Of a stretch of DNA of 64,000 nucleotides, positions 1 through 7,610 are shown one piece after another; positions within the stretch are counted from its first letter, which is position 1; each line of letters starts with the position of its first letter. The notes under the pieces were generated by a model. That model was not told where the DNA came from. It saw nothing but the letters and a program-made list of their open reading frames with translations, and made no database searches. The DNA lies in NCBI GenBank assembly GCA_023407575.1, contig JAEYLX010000022.1:1-64000 (forward strand), given 5' to 3'. The position numbers were made by a program, and so were the translations under genes. The DNA is from Bacillota bacterium. GTDB lineage: Bacteria > Bacillota > Clostridia > Lachnospirales > Lachnospiraceae.

Positions 1-408
1 GTATATGGCCGTTGCGCAAAAACGATTGGTAATAATGAGTTTGAAACTGATGAAATTACCGCTGCAGGTCTAACGGCAGAAAGAGCTGTTACAGTTAATG
101 CACCACGAATTAAAGAGTGTTTTCTTAATATTGAATGTGAGTTTTTATGGGAACATGAATTTTGCAAAGGGAGCCATGATATGACAGTTGCGCTAAAAGC
201 CGTCAATATTTGCATGGATAGTGACCGCTATGACCAAAGCAAACTCGGCAGATACGGAAAGACCGGATATTTGTATCAAATCGACCAGCCTACCAATCCG
301 AAAACAGGAGAAGGACTAATATATGGTCCTGAAGGAACAGTAATAGGAACGGGAGTGGGTCCCGGAACAATAGAGCCAGGCGACCCCATTGAGTGGATTA
401 CAAAATAA
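1..408 (+). CDS. flavin reductase family protein, C-terminal part
   Basis: The reading frame is open from the first base, so the gene begins before the window; 135 codons plus a stop are visible. The segment around residues 20-45 (ITAAGLTAERAVTVNAP followed by IKEC and an IECEF strand) is the pattern seen in flavin-reductase-like, FMN-binding split-barrel proteins (flavoredoxin type), in which the fold binds FMN and NAD(P)H-dependent reduction takes place. The C-terminal third (GRYGKTGYLYQID) also fits this family. The FMN-binding N-terminal half is not in view, so the substrate cannot be judged. It is the last ordinary-looking gene before the decayed island that follows, so the island edge probably lies just downstream. 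Confidence 0.65.
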   Translation, partial: VYGRCAKTIGNNEFETDEITAAGLTAERAVTVNAPRIKECFLNIECEFLWEHEFCKGSHDMTVALKAVNICMDSDRYDQSKLGRYGKTGYLYQIDQPTNPKTGEGLIYGPEGTVIGTGVGPGTIEPGDPIEWITK

Positions 409-478
409 GTATTTTCAATAATTGCGCCGTTGACGAATGACAAAGCGGATGCCTCGTAATGAAGTATCCGTTTCGCTG

Positions 479-845
479 TCATTGGTTCGCCGCTGTCGAT
501 AAATCGGCGGCTTTCCGTTTCTCGTATTGCTCTTTGTTGTAACCACGCCGCCGTTTCCAATACCGATTATATTGCTCCTGTTCGTTCTTCAGGCGTAAGT
601 GGCAAGCCCGCTCTGCTCTTTTCCACAACTTCTAACTGGGTCAGCTTTTTGGTTTTCGGCGGCTCGGCGGCCTTTATACTTTCCCGTCGTTCCCGCGCAT
701 GTTCGGTTTTTTTATCTTGCCACGCCCGGTAGATTGCGTATTCGTCATCGGTGAGCGGTAAACCCGCATATTTGCGCTTAATGATTTTATTTTGAGATAA
801 CGGCTTGGGCGGCTCGGCGGCCTTGCGCTGTACAATGAAATTGTC
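479..845 (-). pseudogene. GC-rich foreign remnant with a frameshift
   Basis: On the minus strand an open frame runs from about 845 to a stop at 567, and the sequence continues sensibly in the next frame to a stop at 479, which indicates one frameshift near 580. The combined protein has two related blocks, KYAGLPLTDDEYAIYRAW and SRAGLPLTPE followed by NEQEQYNRYWKRRRGYNKEQ, joined by Ala/Pro/Lys-rich spacers (KAAEPPK twice). I do not recognise the family; the charged repeat-like tail resembles the C-terminal parts of phage or plasmid proteins, but that is a guess. Base composition is clearly richer in G+C than the surroundings, which suggests transfer from another source. Both ends are broken: the upstream end meets a plus-strand zinc-ribbon fragment at about 842. 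Confidence 0.45.
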
Positions 846-1183
846 CTACATGTCATAACGATTATCCAGCACGCATCTGTGACCGTGAGGTTGGATATGA
901 CAGCTGTCCTAATTGTAACAATAGAAAAGCTTTATCGGGATTCAATTCGTTTATGGTAAACCATGACGATCTTATGGAAGAGTGGGATTATATAAATAAT
1001 TACCTTCTCTGTAATCCAGATGAAATCCTTGATACTTACTCGATAGATGTTTGGTGAAATTGCAAAGATTGTAAAACAAAATATCTTATGAGTCCTAAGA
1101 AAAAAATATATTATCAATTGCGGCATATGAAGTCATGTCCTTACTGCAAGGGGCTACGTAGGAAAAAGAAATATTTCTTTTAA
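842..1183 (+). pseudogene. zinc-ribbon (DUF4379-type) protein remnant
   Basis: The plus-strand frame reads CPTCHNDYPARICDREVGYDSCPNC, then a segment ending in DVW, a TGA at 1055-1057, and NCKDCKTKYLMSPKK through CPYCKGLRRKKKYFF to the TAA at 1181. Paired CxxC motifs separated by a 'trunk + VWWKC' segment are the signature of probable zinc-ribbon domains (DUF4379). The second tryptophan of VWWKC is replaced by TGA, a one-base change from TGG. There is no start codon: the frame emerges directly from the junction with the GC-rich remnant. The C-terminus (CPYCKG plus basic tail) closely matches the second broken copy near 10.5 kb. A decayed fragment is the best reading. Confidence 0.6.
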
Positions 1184-1220
1184 TAAAATGCACTCACTTT
1201 ATAGTGGGTGCATTTTATTA
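1181..1220 (+). terminator. long hairpin, probable terminator
   Basis: A 17-bp stem (1181-1197 with 1204-1220, one G-T pair) with a 6-nt loop begins at the stop codon of the zinc-ribbon remnant. The stem is A-rich on the left and T-rich on the right (CATTTTATTA), as in bidirectional intrinsic terminators, but no long U-run follows. Confidence 0.55.
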
Positions 1221-1288
1221 ATAAAGTTCATTTTTAAACGAATAGTACGTAATTTTTTTAGTTTCCACGAGAATAAAGTTCATTTTTA
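1220..1288. repeat. 17-bp direct repeat, 52 bp apart
   Basis: AATAAAGTTCATTTTTA occurs at 1220-1236 and again at 1272-1288 in the non-coding stretch after the first zinc-ribbon remnant. Both copies run into T-rich sequence. Function unknown; it may mark a local duplication. Confidence 0.6.
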
Positions 1289-1437
1289 TGTATTTTTTTA
1301 CGAAATTTTTTTCAGTTATTTTTTTTATCCAGTTCTATAACTAAAATATTAAAGACTATTAAGACGAATCACTCTAACCCTTATATTTACTATATAAGAG
1401 CGTAATTTGTCGCAAATATAAAAAACGACAGTTAAAA

Positions 1438-1478
1438 AAAAACGACAATGAATTTCTATGAAATTTTGTCGTTTTTTT
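1438..1478. terminator. AAAAACGACAA hairpin
   Basis: AAAAACGACAA (1438-1448) pairs with TTGTCGTTTTT (1466-1476), and the inner AATTTC (1451-1456) pairs with GAAATT (1460-1465). The structure looks like an intrinsic terminator and ends in a T-run. A related hairpin with similar upstream sequence lies at 11993-12032. The rest of 1221-1739 holds no gene that I can support. Confidence 0.55.
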
Positions 1479-1739
1479 GATATTTACAAATTATACTTTG
1501 ATTAAATAAGTTATTGGTTTATAATGGAAATAATGTATATCTTTTAAATTAAAACTCAATTTTTTCAAGTAAGTCTATACATTATAGCAATAATCCTGCT
1601 AATAAAAGTCAAGATAAACATGTTAGAAAAAGAAAAGGTATTAATATCAAACAAATATGAAGTTATAATAACTTAAAAAATTCGCTGTAGTTTACAGTGG
1701 CGAACTGAATACTATTTATATTTTGTAAGGGGTACATTC

Positions 1740-2183
1740 ATGAATCTATATCACTATTATGAAAAGGGGAACATACCATTTCTTACTTTATCCGATTTAT
1801 CTTTAGAGAAAGCAAAAGAGATGCAAAACAATTTGAAAGAAATGGATAATGTATATACATGACGTGATTATGATGGTAAATATATGCACTTTCGCAAGAT
1901 AGTTGAGCACAATATTCGGTCAGCATTTATTAAAAAAGGAGGAAAGCCAACCCGACAATCGCCGATATATTGTGTTTTGGGCGTAAGTCATGTAAAGAAT
2001 CACGTTATATATAAAGAATGGTTTAAAACCCCAGACTTTATTGAAGTGCCGATGTATGAATCTTTAACTGATCTTGTTTCTTTTACATATGGTGATTCAT
2101 TTGTTGAAAATCACCCTGTCTCTATCAGGGACATCCGATCGATTCATAAGTTGAGTTTTAATACCGGGCATAGTACGATCTAA
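1740..2183 (+). pseudogene. hypothetical protein, interrupted and truncated by IS110
   Basis: GTAAGGGG lies just before an ATG at 1740. The frame reads MNLYHYYEKGNIPFLTLSDL and continues to a TGA at 1860-1862, then resumes in the same frame with RDYDGKYMHFRKIVEHNI to SFTYGDSF at about 2100. It resembles small conserved clostridial proteins of unknown function that have a 'FxxLRKxVE..FIKKGGKP' block, but I cannot name a family. The last 20-odd codons (from about 2118) are not native: on the opposite strand they encode the DRTMPGIKTQLMNRSDVPDRD region of an IS110 transposase. The gene therefore carries one nonsense codon and was cut off by the insertion. Confidence 0.55.
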
Positions 2184-2637
2184 TAAATTTGTAAGTGCTT
2201 GCTTTGCATGAACTCGCATGGAAAGATAACTGAGATATTGTCTGTTAAGAACTTTTCATATATGGAAGTAGTAGGAGCATAATCTACTAAGCGAAACCAA
2301 TAATCAAGACCATAATTTGCGATTTTAATACTATCGAGTTTATCGGTTTTCCCTTTTCTTATTGATGATTAGTATATTTGCTCACTACTAATGGATTAAC
2401 TACCACCACAAAGATTCCTCGTTCTTTTAGGTACATAAGAACCGGAACATGGTATGAACCGGTTACTTCCATAACAACTTTAACATCCTCGTTAAGAGAG
2501 ATAATGAGCTCAGACAAGTGATTAAGTCCGCTTTCAGTGTGCAGTATTTCAAAAGGTTTATGCAGCACTTCACCATAAGGTTTTAAAAAGCAAACGGTAC
2601 TTTTACCTTTAGAAATATCAATGCCAATACTAACCAT
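2118..2637 (-). mobile_element. IS110-family transposase remnant (frameshifted, 3'-truncated)
   Basis: An AAAGGAG site precedes the minus-strand ATG at 2637. The product begins VSIGIDISKGKSTVCFL, the DEDD/RuvC-like N-terminus of IS110 transposases, and continues to NPLVVSKY. The frame then shifts near 2360 (SIRKGKTDKLDSIKIANYGLDYW) and again near 2235 (RQYLSYLSMRVHAKQALTNLL), and matches as far as DVPDRD at about 2118, after which homology stops. The C-terminal half with the serine-containing transposase_20 domain is missing, so the element is dead. IS110-family elements encode a bridge RNA in the non-coding region before the transposase, which here would be 2638-2910. Confidence 0.85.
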
Positions 2638-2910
2638 ACTTTTTCTCCTTTGTGTATTTGATAATGGCATCCATCCTTGCTTAATAACATTCATATTGGT
2701 TAGTTACACGAAGGCCGTTAAGGTTTCAACCTGCTGAACCGAATGATTATAACAAGAGGGTGGCTGGAAGATTATTGCACGGATGCTAAATCCAATGGGA
2801 AGTTCGCCAGACCATTTCTTCTCTTATTATAAAGAAATAAGCATAAGTTTCTAACCCTTGTACATGAATTAGATCCTTGTGCTTATATAGTACCAATGGG
2901 AAGTATGCAT
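2638..2910 (-). other. IS110 5' flank: possible relic bridge-RNA region with repeat cores
   Basis: No gene is visible here. The stretch contains AATGGGAAGT twice (about 2794-2803 and 2895-2904), which is the reverse complement of the ACTTCCCATT core that recurs between genes of the downstream island. AATAAGCATAAG (about 2837) can pair with CTTGTGCTTAT (about 2876), giving a long hairpin. In this position an IS110 element would carry its left end and bridge RNA, so these may be guide-related or flanking-target sequences. The assignment is inference. Confidence 0.3.
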
Positions 2911-2992
2911 TATGATTCATTATAGTTATATGAGGAAAATGGTTTATTCTACTAATCGGGCAATATATAAAAGATTAATGAGAGGGTGGATA

Positions 2993-3850
2993 ATGGATAA
3001 AATATGTATTTGTGATAATTGTGGTAAGGAATTTATTCTTTCAGAAAGAGAGCATGCATTCTTCATAGAACATGGATTTCATCAACCAAGAAATTGTCCT
3101 GAATGTAAAAGAACTAATTATCATTATCGGTCAAAAAAACTCAAGAATTTTCTTCATGAAATTCAGTATGTTAACAGAAATCCTCAAGATAATTCTGTAT
3201 TAGAATTTCTTAATGATATTGGAACTAATCCTACAATTGTTCTTGATACAGATAAATTTTTATATAGAGCCAGAGTTGTTACTGATATTAATAAAATCAG
3301 TATAGAAAAAGGGTTTTGGGGTTATTCAAAAAGCGACAGTTTTATACCTCCAATAAATTTGACAAAAGACATGAGAGCAAATTATAGATATATTCCTTAT
3401 TTGTACTGTTCAAATAGCCCATATATTGCATTATGTGAAACAAGACCTAGGTTTGGTACAATAGTTAGCGTTGCTAAAATTGCTATAAAAGATAAGCTTG
3501 AAGTGTTCGATCTAACTCTCTTACAGGAACCAAAAGGGATGAACCGAACCAAAAGACGTTTGTGTGAAGATTTATCGGAAATGTTCTCTAAGCCAGTTAT
3601 GTCTGATGACGATACTCTTAATTATTTACCTACACAATACATATCAGAATTTATTAAAAAACTTGGATATGATGGATTGAAATATAAAAGTACATACTCG
3701 ATTTTCTCTAAATATATTGATGACACAAACTTAGTTATCTTTAATTACCAAAAATGTGAACCAATAAAGTCCAACAAATTTATTGTTAATAAACTTACAC
3801 TTGGTTGTAAGAAGGACGATGAGGATGATGAAAATATATTTGATTTTTAA
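2993..3850 (+). CDS. zinc ribbon + RES-domain protein (putative NAD-consuming toxin)
   Basis: The frame opens earlier, but the ATG at 2993 follows AGAGGGTGGA and starts directly with a zinc ribbon (CICDNCGKEF then CPEC), so I choose it; this gives 285 residues. The ribbon is followed from about residue 95 by a RES domain: FLYRARV, GFWGYSKSDSFIPP, the Arg/Glu block YIALCETRPRFGTIVSV and a C-terminal LGYDGLKYKS segment. RES proteins of known toxin-antitoxin pairs degrade NAD+ by phosphorolysis or hydrolysis and are normally next to a Xre antitoxin. No Xre gene is adjacent, so this may be a stand-alone effector with the zinc ribbon as sensor. It is the first intact member of the cassette-like array and is followed by repeat copy A. 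Confidence 0.7.
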   Translation: MDKICICDNCGKEFILSEREHAFFIEHGFHQPRNCPECKRTNYHYRSKKLKNFLHEIQYVNRNPQDNSVLEFLNDIGTNPTIVLDTDKFLYRARVVTDINKISIEKGFWGYSKSDSFIPPINLTKDMRANYRYIPYLYCSNSPYIALCETRPRFGTIVSVAKIAIKDKLEVFDLTLLQEPKGMNRTKRRLCEDLSEMFSKPVMSDDDTLNYLPTQYISEFIKKLGYDGLKYKSTYSIFSKYIDDTNLVIFNYQKCEPIKSNKFIVNKLTLGCKKDDEDDENIFDF

Positions 3851-3994
3851 AATATAAGCTTATCTGTCATTTGTGATTTATGAATTGATTTAGTATAAAA
3901 ACAAGATTCATAAGTAGACCTTATTTCGTTTGTATTATTTATATTATGAGCATATCAAGTCTTCATAAACTTGGAACATACTCTGGTGACCTGA

Positions 3995-4046
3995 ACTTCC
4001 CATTATGCTTATGATAAATAAGATAGGAATAGCAATAATGCGAAGT
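3995..4046. repeat. island dyad repeat, copy A
   Basis: ACTTCCCATTAT (3995-4006) faces ATAATGCGAAGT (4035-4046): 11 of 12 bases pair. An inner GC..TTAT/ATAAG..GC pairing extends the hairpin. About 20-35 bases upstream is a smaller CAAGT...ACTTG dyad. The element lies between the RES gene and the TIR gene; the related copies follow the next gene units. Confidence 0.6.
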
Positions 4047-4154
4047 ACGCTTAAGTTATATTTTTGGAGATAATGTCTTAATATGGAACATAGTATGATT
4101 AATATTTTACTAAAGCAAACCTGTTTTGCTTATAGAACTATCGGGAGGTTATCC

Positions 4155-4985
4155 ATGGAGAACAAAACAAAACAAATTTATCTGAGTTATTCATATAAAG
4201 ATTTCGATATAATAAAAAAAATTATGGATGTATTGTTAAAAAATAATATTAAATTAAGTAATATTGATAATCATGTTACATACAATGAAGATTTATCTTT
4301 AGAATTAGAAAATAAAATTTCAAGCAGTGATTATATGGTAGTGTTTATGTCATCTAATTATTCTAAATGGCAGGAATACGAAACATACATTGGGTTTGAA
4401 AAATATTTGTCAAAGCGTGATATTACAATAATACCGGTATTATTAGATAAAGTGGCTGTACCAGATAAACTTAATACATTTCTATATATTGATTTTACTA
4501 AAGATTTTGATAAAGGGTTAAATGCTCTAGTTCGACAATTGAAAAATACAAACAAAATTGACTTTTCGATGCTTAATGGCTACCAGTTTGATAAACTAAT
4601 TGCAGATTTATTACAAGAAATAGGATTCAGTAATATAGAAAGAAATATAAATTTAGGTAATACAGAAATCGATATAATATGCGATTATAAATATCAAGGT
4701 CCATTTGGAGATATAAGACTCGAAACATGGATGGTTGAGGTTAAATTATACCAAAATTCTCGTTTGGATGTAAAATCAATTCAACAAATAAAAAATCAAT
4801 TTTTAAGCAATGCAAATTTTGATAAAGCACTTGTTGTTACCAATGGATACTTAACCTCGCCATCAAAAGAGGCTTTAGATTTTATAAAAAGTAAAGAGAA
4901 TATAGATATTAAAGTAATAGAAGGATCAGAATTAAAACGATTGCTACTTATAAATTCTGCTCTCATAGATAAATATTTTGCTTAG
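4155..4985 (+). CDS. TIR-domain protein fused to an Mrr-type nuclease domain
   Basis: The ATG at 4155 follows GGGAGG with good spacing and starts MENKTKQIYLSYSYKD, the first strand of a TIR_2 domain, so the upstream 24 codons are rejected; 276 residues result. Residues about 6-130 form the TIR domain, including the SDYMVVFMSSNYSKW strand and the YETYIGFEKY segment expected to hold the catalytic glutamate. Residues about 140-270 look like an Mrr-type restriction-endonuclease domain: NGYQFDKLIADLLQEIGF, then TEIDII and VEVKLY give the PD-(D/E)XK signature. TIR domains in bacterial immunity cleave NAD+ or make signalling nucleotides, and Mrr domains cut DNA, so an anti-phage role is likely but inferred. 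The next gene starts 13 bases downstream and is probably co-transcribed. Confidence 0.75.
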   Translation: MENKTKQIYLSYSYKDFDIIKKIMDVLLKNNIKLSNIDNHVTYNEDLSLELENKISSSDYMVVFMSSNYSKWQEYETYIGFEKYLSKRDITIIPVLLDKVAVPDKLNTFLYIDFTKDFDKGLNALVRQLKNTNKIDFSMLNGYQFDKLIADLLQEIGFSNIERNINLGNTEIDIICDYKYQGPFGDIRLETWMVEVKLYQNSRLDVKSIQQIKNQFLSNANFDKALVVTNGYLTSPSKEALDFIKSKENIDIKVIEGSELKRLLLINSALIDKYFA

Positions 4986-4998
4986 GGGGCGAATAAAA

Positions 4999-5541
4999 AT
5001 GGATGCTAAAATAATAGATCTGATAAAAAAACTGAAAACTTGCCCAATTGGCAAAGATAGTTGGAGTGATTTTGAGAACGTATGTACAGAAGTGTTAAAA
5101 TATGTATTTGTCCCCCCGTTGTCAATACCTAAAATTCAGCCCAGAACATATTCTGAAATCGATAGAAGAGATGCAGTTTTTCCCAATAGAAATTTTGAAA
5201 ACACATGCATTTGGGGACAACTATTTAATGAATTAAAAGCACGCATGATATTAGTAGAATTTAAAAATTATGATAAAACCGAGATAGGAAAAGATGAAGT
5301 AAATCAAACAAGAAATTATTTAACAGAACCAATGGGAAAACTAGCTATTATGGTTTGTAGCAAAAGGCCAAATGGAGCAGCACATATAAAAAGGAATTCT
5401 ATTTTCAGTGAAGAAGGTAAAATAGTATTATTTATTACAAAAAAAGAATTAGAAGAAATGATATACATTAAGGAACGTGGAGAAGATCCTGCGGACTTGA
5501 TAATGGATTTAATTGAATGTTTTTACTTGCAACATGAGTAA
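4999..5541 (+). CDS. PD-(D/E)XK nuclease-like protein
   Basis: The start at 4999 is chosen because TAGGGGGC lies ten bases ahead and the 7 extra codons upstream overlap the TIR gene. The 180-residue product has SEIDRRDAVFPNR, then ILVEFKNYDKTEIG about 40 residues later. The D...ExK pattern, with a helix between the two, fits a restriction-endonuclease-like fold. The region FNELKARMILVEFKN is typical of nuclease-like proteins of defence islands, although I cannot name a family. No signal peptide or membrane segment is present. It sits directly behind the TIR-Mrr gene and may act with it, for example as a partner or regulatory subunit; that role is inference. Repeat copy B follows 65 bases after the stop. 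Confidence 0.5.
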   Translation: MDAKIIDLIKKLKTCPIGKDSWSDFENVCTEVLKYVFVPPLSIPKIQPRTYSEIDRRDAVFPNRNFENTCIWGQLFNELKARMILVEFKNYDKTEIGKDEVNQTRNYLTEPMGKLAIMVCSKRPNGAAHIKRNSIFSEEGKIVLFITKKELEEMIYIKERGEDPADLIMDLIECFYLQHE

Positions 5542-5605
5542 ACATTGTGATTACATAATTTTTTTACTTTTGTAAAACAAGTGACTCATGATGCTCAGTG
5601 GGGTG

Positions 5606-5680
5606 ACTTCCCATTATGTTTATGAAGTAAAGCTTAGCGCAGCGCATAGACAAATCAGAATTTATCAACTTGTAGTTTTG
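5606..5680. repeat. island dyad repeat, copy B
   Basis: GACTTCCCATTATGTTTATGA begins at 5605; the first 12 bases of the core (5606-5617) are identical to copy A. The right part (ATAGACAAATCAGAATTTA, about 5647-5665) resembles the right arm of copy C. The inverted pairing is weaker here than in copies A and D. The remaining sequence of this 316-bp gap (to 5857) shows no gene; AAAAGGAG at about 5843 serves the next start. Confidence 0.5.
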
Positions 5681-5857
5681 ACAATGATTCATGCGAATTT
5701 AAGGTGGGATAAAATTACCTGAGATGATAAGCTCATCAAGGGAATCCTTTTGCATTATAATATGCTAAAAGTTTAAAGAATATAATCAAAGTATAGATAA
5801 CGTGTTGATTTTTACGATGAGTTATTTATAGTTATTATTAATAAAAGGAGATTATTT

Positions 5858-6820
5858 ATGGCAAGTTCAACTGAACGAATTGGCGTGAATCATTGTGGGG
5901 AAATTGCTGAACGTAACAACTGGATGTTTCGAGAGCAACCCGTTAATGATGTCGGCATTGATGCGCATATGGAGTTTATTGAATCATCTGGTAAACCAAA
6001 ACAACTTCTTGCATTGCAAATAAAATCTGGTGCAAGTTGGTTCAATGAGGAAAAAGATGGATATATAATTTTTCGGAATATTAACGAGAGACAATACAAT
6101 TATTGGAATACGAATTCTTTGCCTTGTATTGTGGTTTTATATAATCCTAATGATAATAAGTGTATTTGGCAAAAATTAACGACTGAAACAATTGAAAGAA
6201 CAAATGGTGGAGAAGGAAAAGGCTTCTTTGTTAAAGTTCCTTTAAAGCAAGTTTTCTTGAATAGTACGTCAAATGAACAACTTCTTTCTTTTACAAATTT
6301 GCCAGAACATATTATAAATTACAATTTTTTGCTATCTCAAAAAGAATTTATGCAAATCATTCAAGATGGTGGTGAAGTCAAATTGCATTCAACAGAATGG
6401 GTAAACAAGAGCAGTGGTAGAGGACAGACGGAATTGATTGTGGATGACGGGAATAGTATCAAAAAGTATATGTATCCATATTGGTTTCCTTTTACACCGT
6501 ATACAATGGTTTTTCAACGACTTTTCCCTTGGGCAGATTTTTCGGTTGACGAAGACTATTATGAAGAATATGATGAATTTTCTTGGCGAGAATATCACTG
6601 TTATTTTGATAAAGAGGATGGTGCATGGTTAATGGTGGGAGATACATTTGAAGAGTATCGTAGAAAACTAAACCCAATGCGTAGTGTTGACCATTCAGGA
6701 GAAGTCGCTGAATACATGTTGGTACTTAGCTTAAATGAGTTGGGTAGGGCATTTTTAAAAGTGAATAAATTTGTGTCAAAAAATCAAGCATATACGGATG
6801 CAAGGCCAAAAGAAGATTGA
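5858..6820 (+). CDS. DUF4365-domain protein (nuclease-like fold)
   Basis: AAAAGGAG precedes the ATG. Residues about 5-150 match the DUF4365 pattern: ERIGVNHCGEIAERNNWMFREQPVNDVGIDAHMEF, then LLALQIKSGASWF, giving the spaced D...QxK motif of a PD-(D/E)XK-like fold, and YNYWNTNSLPCIVVLYNP. The C-terminal half (residues 190-320) is acidic and aromatic and I do not recognise it. DUF4365 proteins are common in defence islands, and their biochemical role is not firmly set. A small gene follows after 18 bases, so the two probably form one transcription unit, which then ends in repeat copy C. Confidence 0.65.
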   Translation: MASSTERIGVNHCGEIAERNNWMFREQPVNDVGIDAHMEFIESSGKPKQLLALQIKSGASWFNEEKDGYIIFRNINERQYNYWNTNSLPCIVVLYNPNDNKCIWQKLTTETIERTNGGEGKGFFVKVPLKQVFLNSTSNEQLLSFTNLPEHIINYNFLLSQKEFMQIIQDGGEVKLHSTEWVNKSSGRGQTELIVDDGNSIKKYMYPYWFPFTPYTMVFQRLFPWADFSVDEDYYEEYDEFSWREYHCYFDKEDGAWLMVGDTFEEYRRKLNPMRSVDHSGEVAEYMLVLSLNELGRAFLKVNKFVSKNQAYTDARPKED

Positions 6821-6838
6821 TAGATTGGGAGAAGATAT

Positions 6839-7237
6839 ATGAAAAAAATCAAACTTAATGAGGGTTTAGAAACAGAAACCTCAATCGATGGATATAAACT
6901 TAATCCTATTGAAAAATATGTGGTTAATCTTAAAGAAGAAATGGAATTTCAAAAGGCGATGATGATGTCATTTCAAATAATGGGTCCCCCTCCTGCACTT
7001 AAGAATTACCATGCGTGGTTATTTGAAAATGGTTTCAATGTAGATTTACCAAATCCTACAAATGAAGCTGTAGCTCTCTATTATGGTGTAAAACCACTTT
7101 GGAAAACTGATTATTCACAAGGTATTGTTGTAATGGATGAGAATGATAGTGATTATTTCATTGTTATGGAATGTAGTAGCAAGAATAAGGGGTATAAGCA
7201 TGCAAAAGTCATACTTACTATGGGGGGCTGTATGTGA
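6839..7237 (+). CDS. hypothetical protein, partner of the DUF4365 gene
   Basis: The ATG follows GGGAGAAGATAT. The 132-residue product has a charged N-terminal half with a probable helix (YVVNLKEEMEFQKAMMMSF), a proline-containing turn (MGPPPALKNYHAWLFENGF) and a C-terminal beta-rich part (GIVVMDENDSDYFIVMECSS). No membrane segment, signal peptide or known motif is evident, and I do not recognise the family. The 18-base spacing suggests co-expression with the DUF4365 protein, perhaps as a partner or antidote, but nothing in the sequence proves it. Confidence 0.5.
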   Translation: MKKIKLNEGLETETSIDGYKLNPIEKYVVNLKEEMEFQKAMMMSFQIMGPPPALKNYHAWLFENGFNVDLPNPTNEAVALYYGVKPLWKTDYSQGIVVMDENDSDYFIVMECSSKNKGYKHAKVILTMGGCM

Positions 7238-7508
7238 AATAGTTATGCACATGGTAAAGTTGTAATCTTTGCATACGAGCATTCAGCAGGAGTTTTTATG
7301 TTTTTGTTGTAAACAGAAAAAATACTGAGAAAAGATATAACAAGAAGTAACATGCAGACTTTATAAATAATGGATAATTTATCCAGTGATATGGACTGAA
7401 AACATTTATGGAAAAGCAGAAAGAAAAAGATACCTGTTTAAAATGTAACGGTATTATTACCTTGCATTATAGAGAATGAAACGAATCACAGAAGAAAACA
7501 GATTAAGA
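7238..7508. other. gap with no supported gene
   Basis: No convincing gene is present. A 23-codon frame at 7408-7479 (MEKQKEKDTCLKCNGIITLHYRE) contains one CxxC pair and may be a scrap of a zinc-ribbon gene, but it has no ribosome-binding site. Confidence 0.3.
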
Positions 7509-7602
7509 CAAATTCCAATTTGTTGAGGTATTCTGACTTCACGTTATATTTATGATGAAATAAAGTTAGTTATAATAAAGCAATAAGACAAATTTGAATT
7601 TA
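7509..7602. repeat. island dyad repeat, copy C
   Basis: The left arm CAAATTCCAATTTG (7509-7522) is nearly complementary to the right arm CAAATTTGAATTTA (7589-7602). Between them is the core ACTTCACGTTAT (7536-7547), followed by ATTTATGATGAAATAAAG. The left arm is identical to that of copy D, with the core at 27 bases downstream in both cases. The right arm ends just before the GGGGG site of the next gene. Confidence 0.55.
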
Positions 7603-7610
7603 GGGGGCAT

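Noticed and set aside
4155..5541. Thoeris system
   Set aside because: There is no ThsA-type SLOG/NAD-binding gene, and the TIR protein is fused to an Mrr domain.
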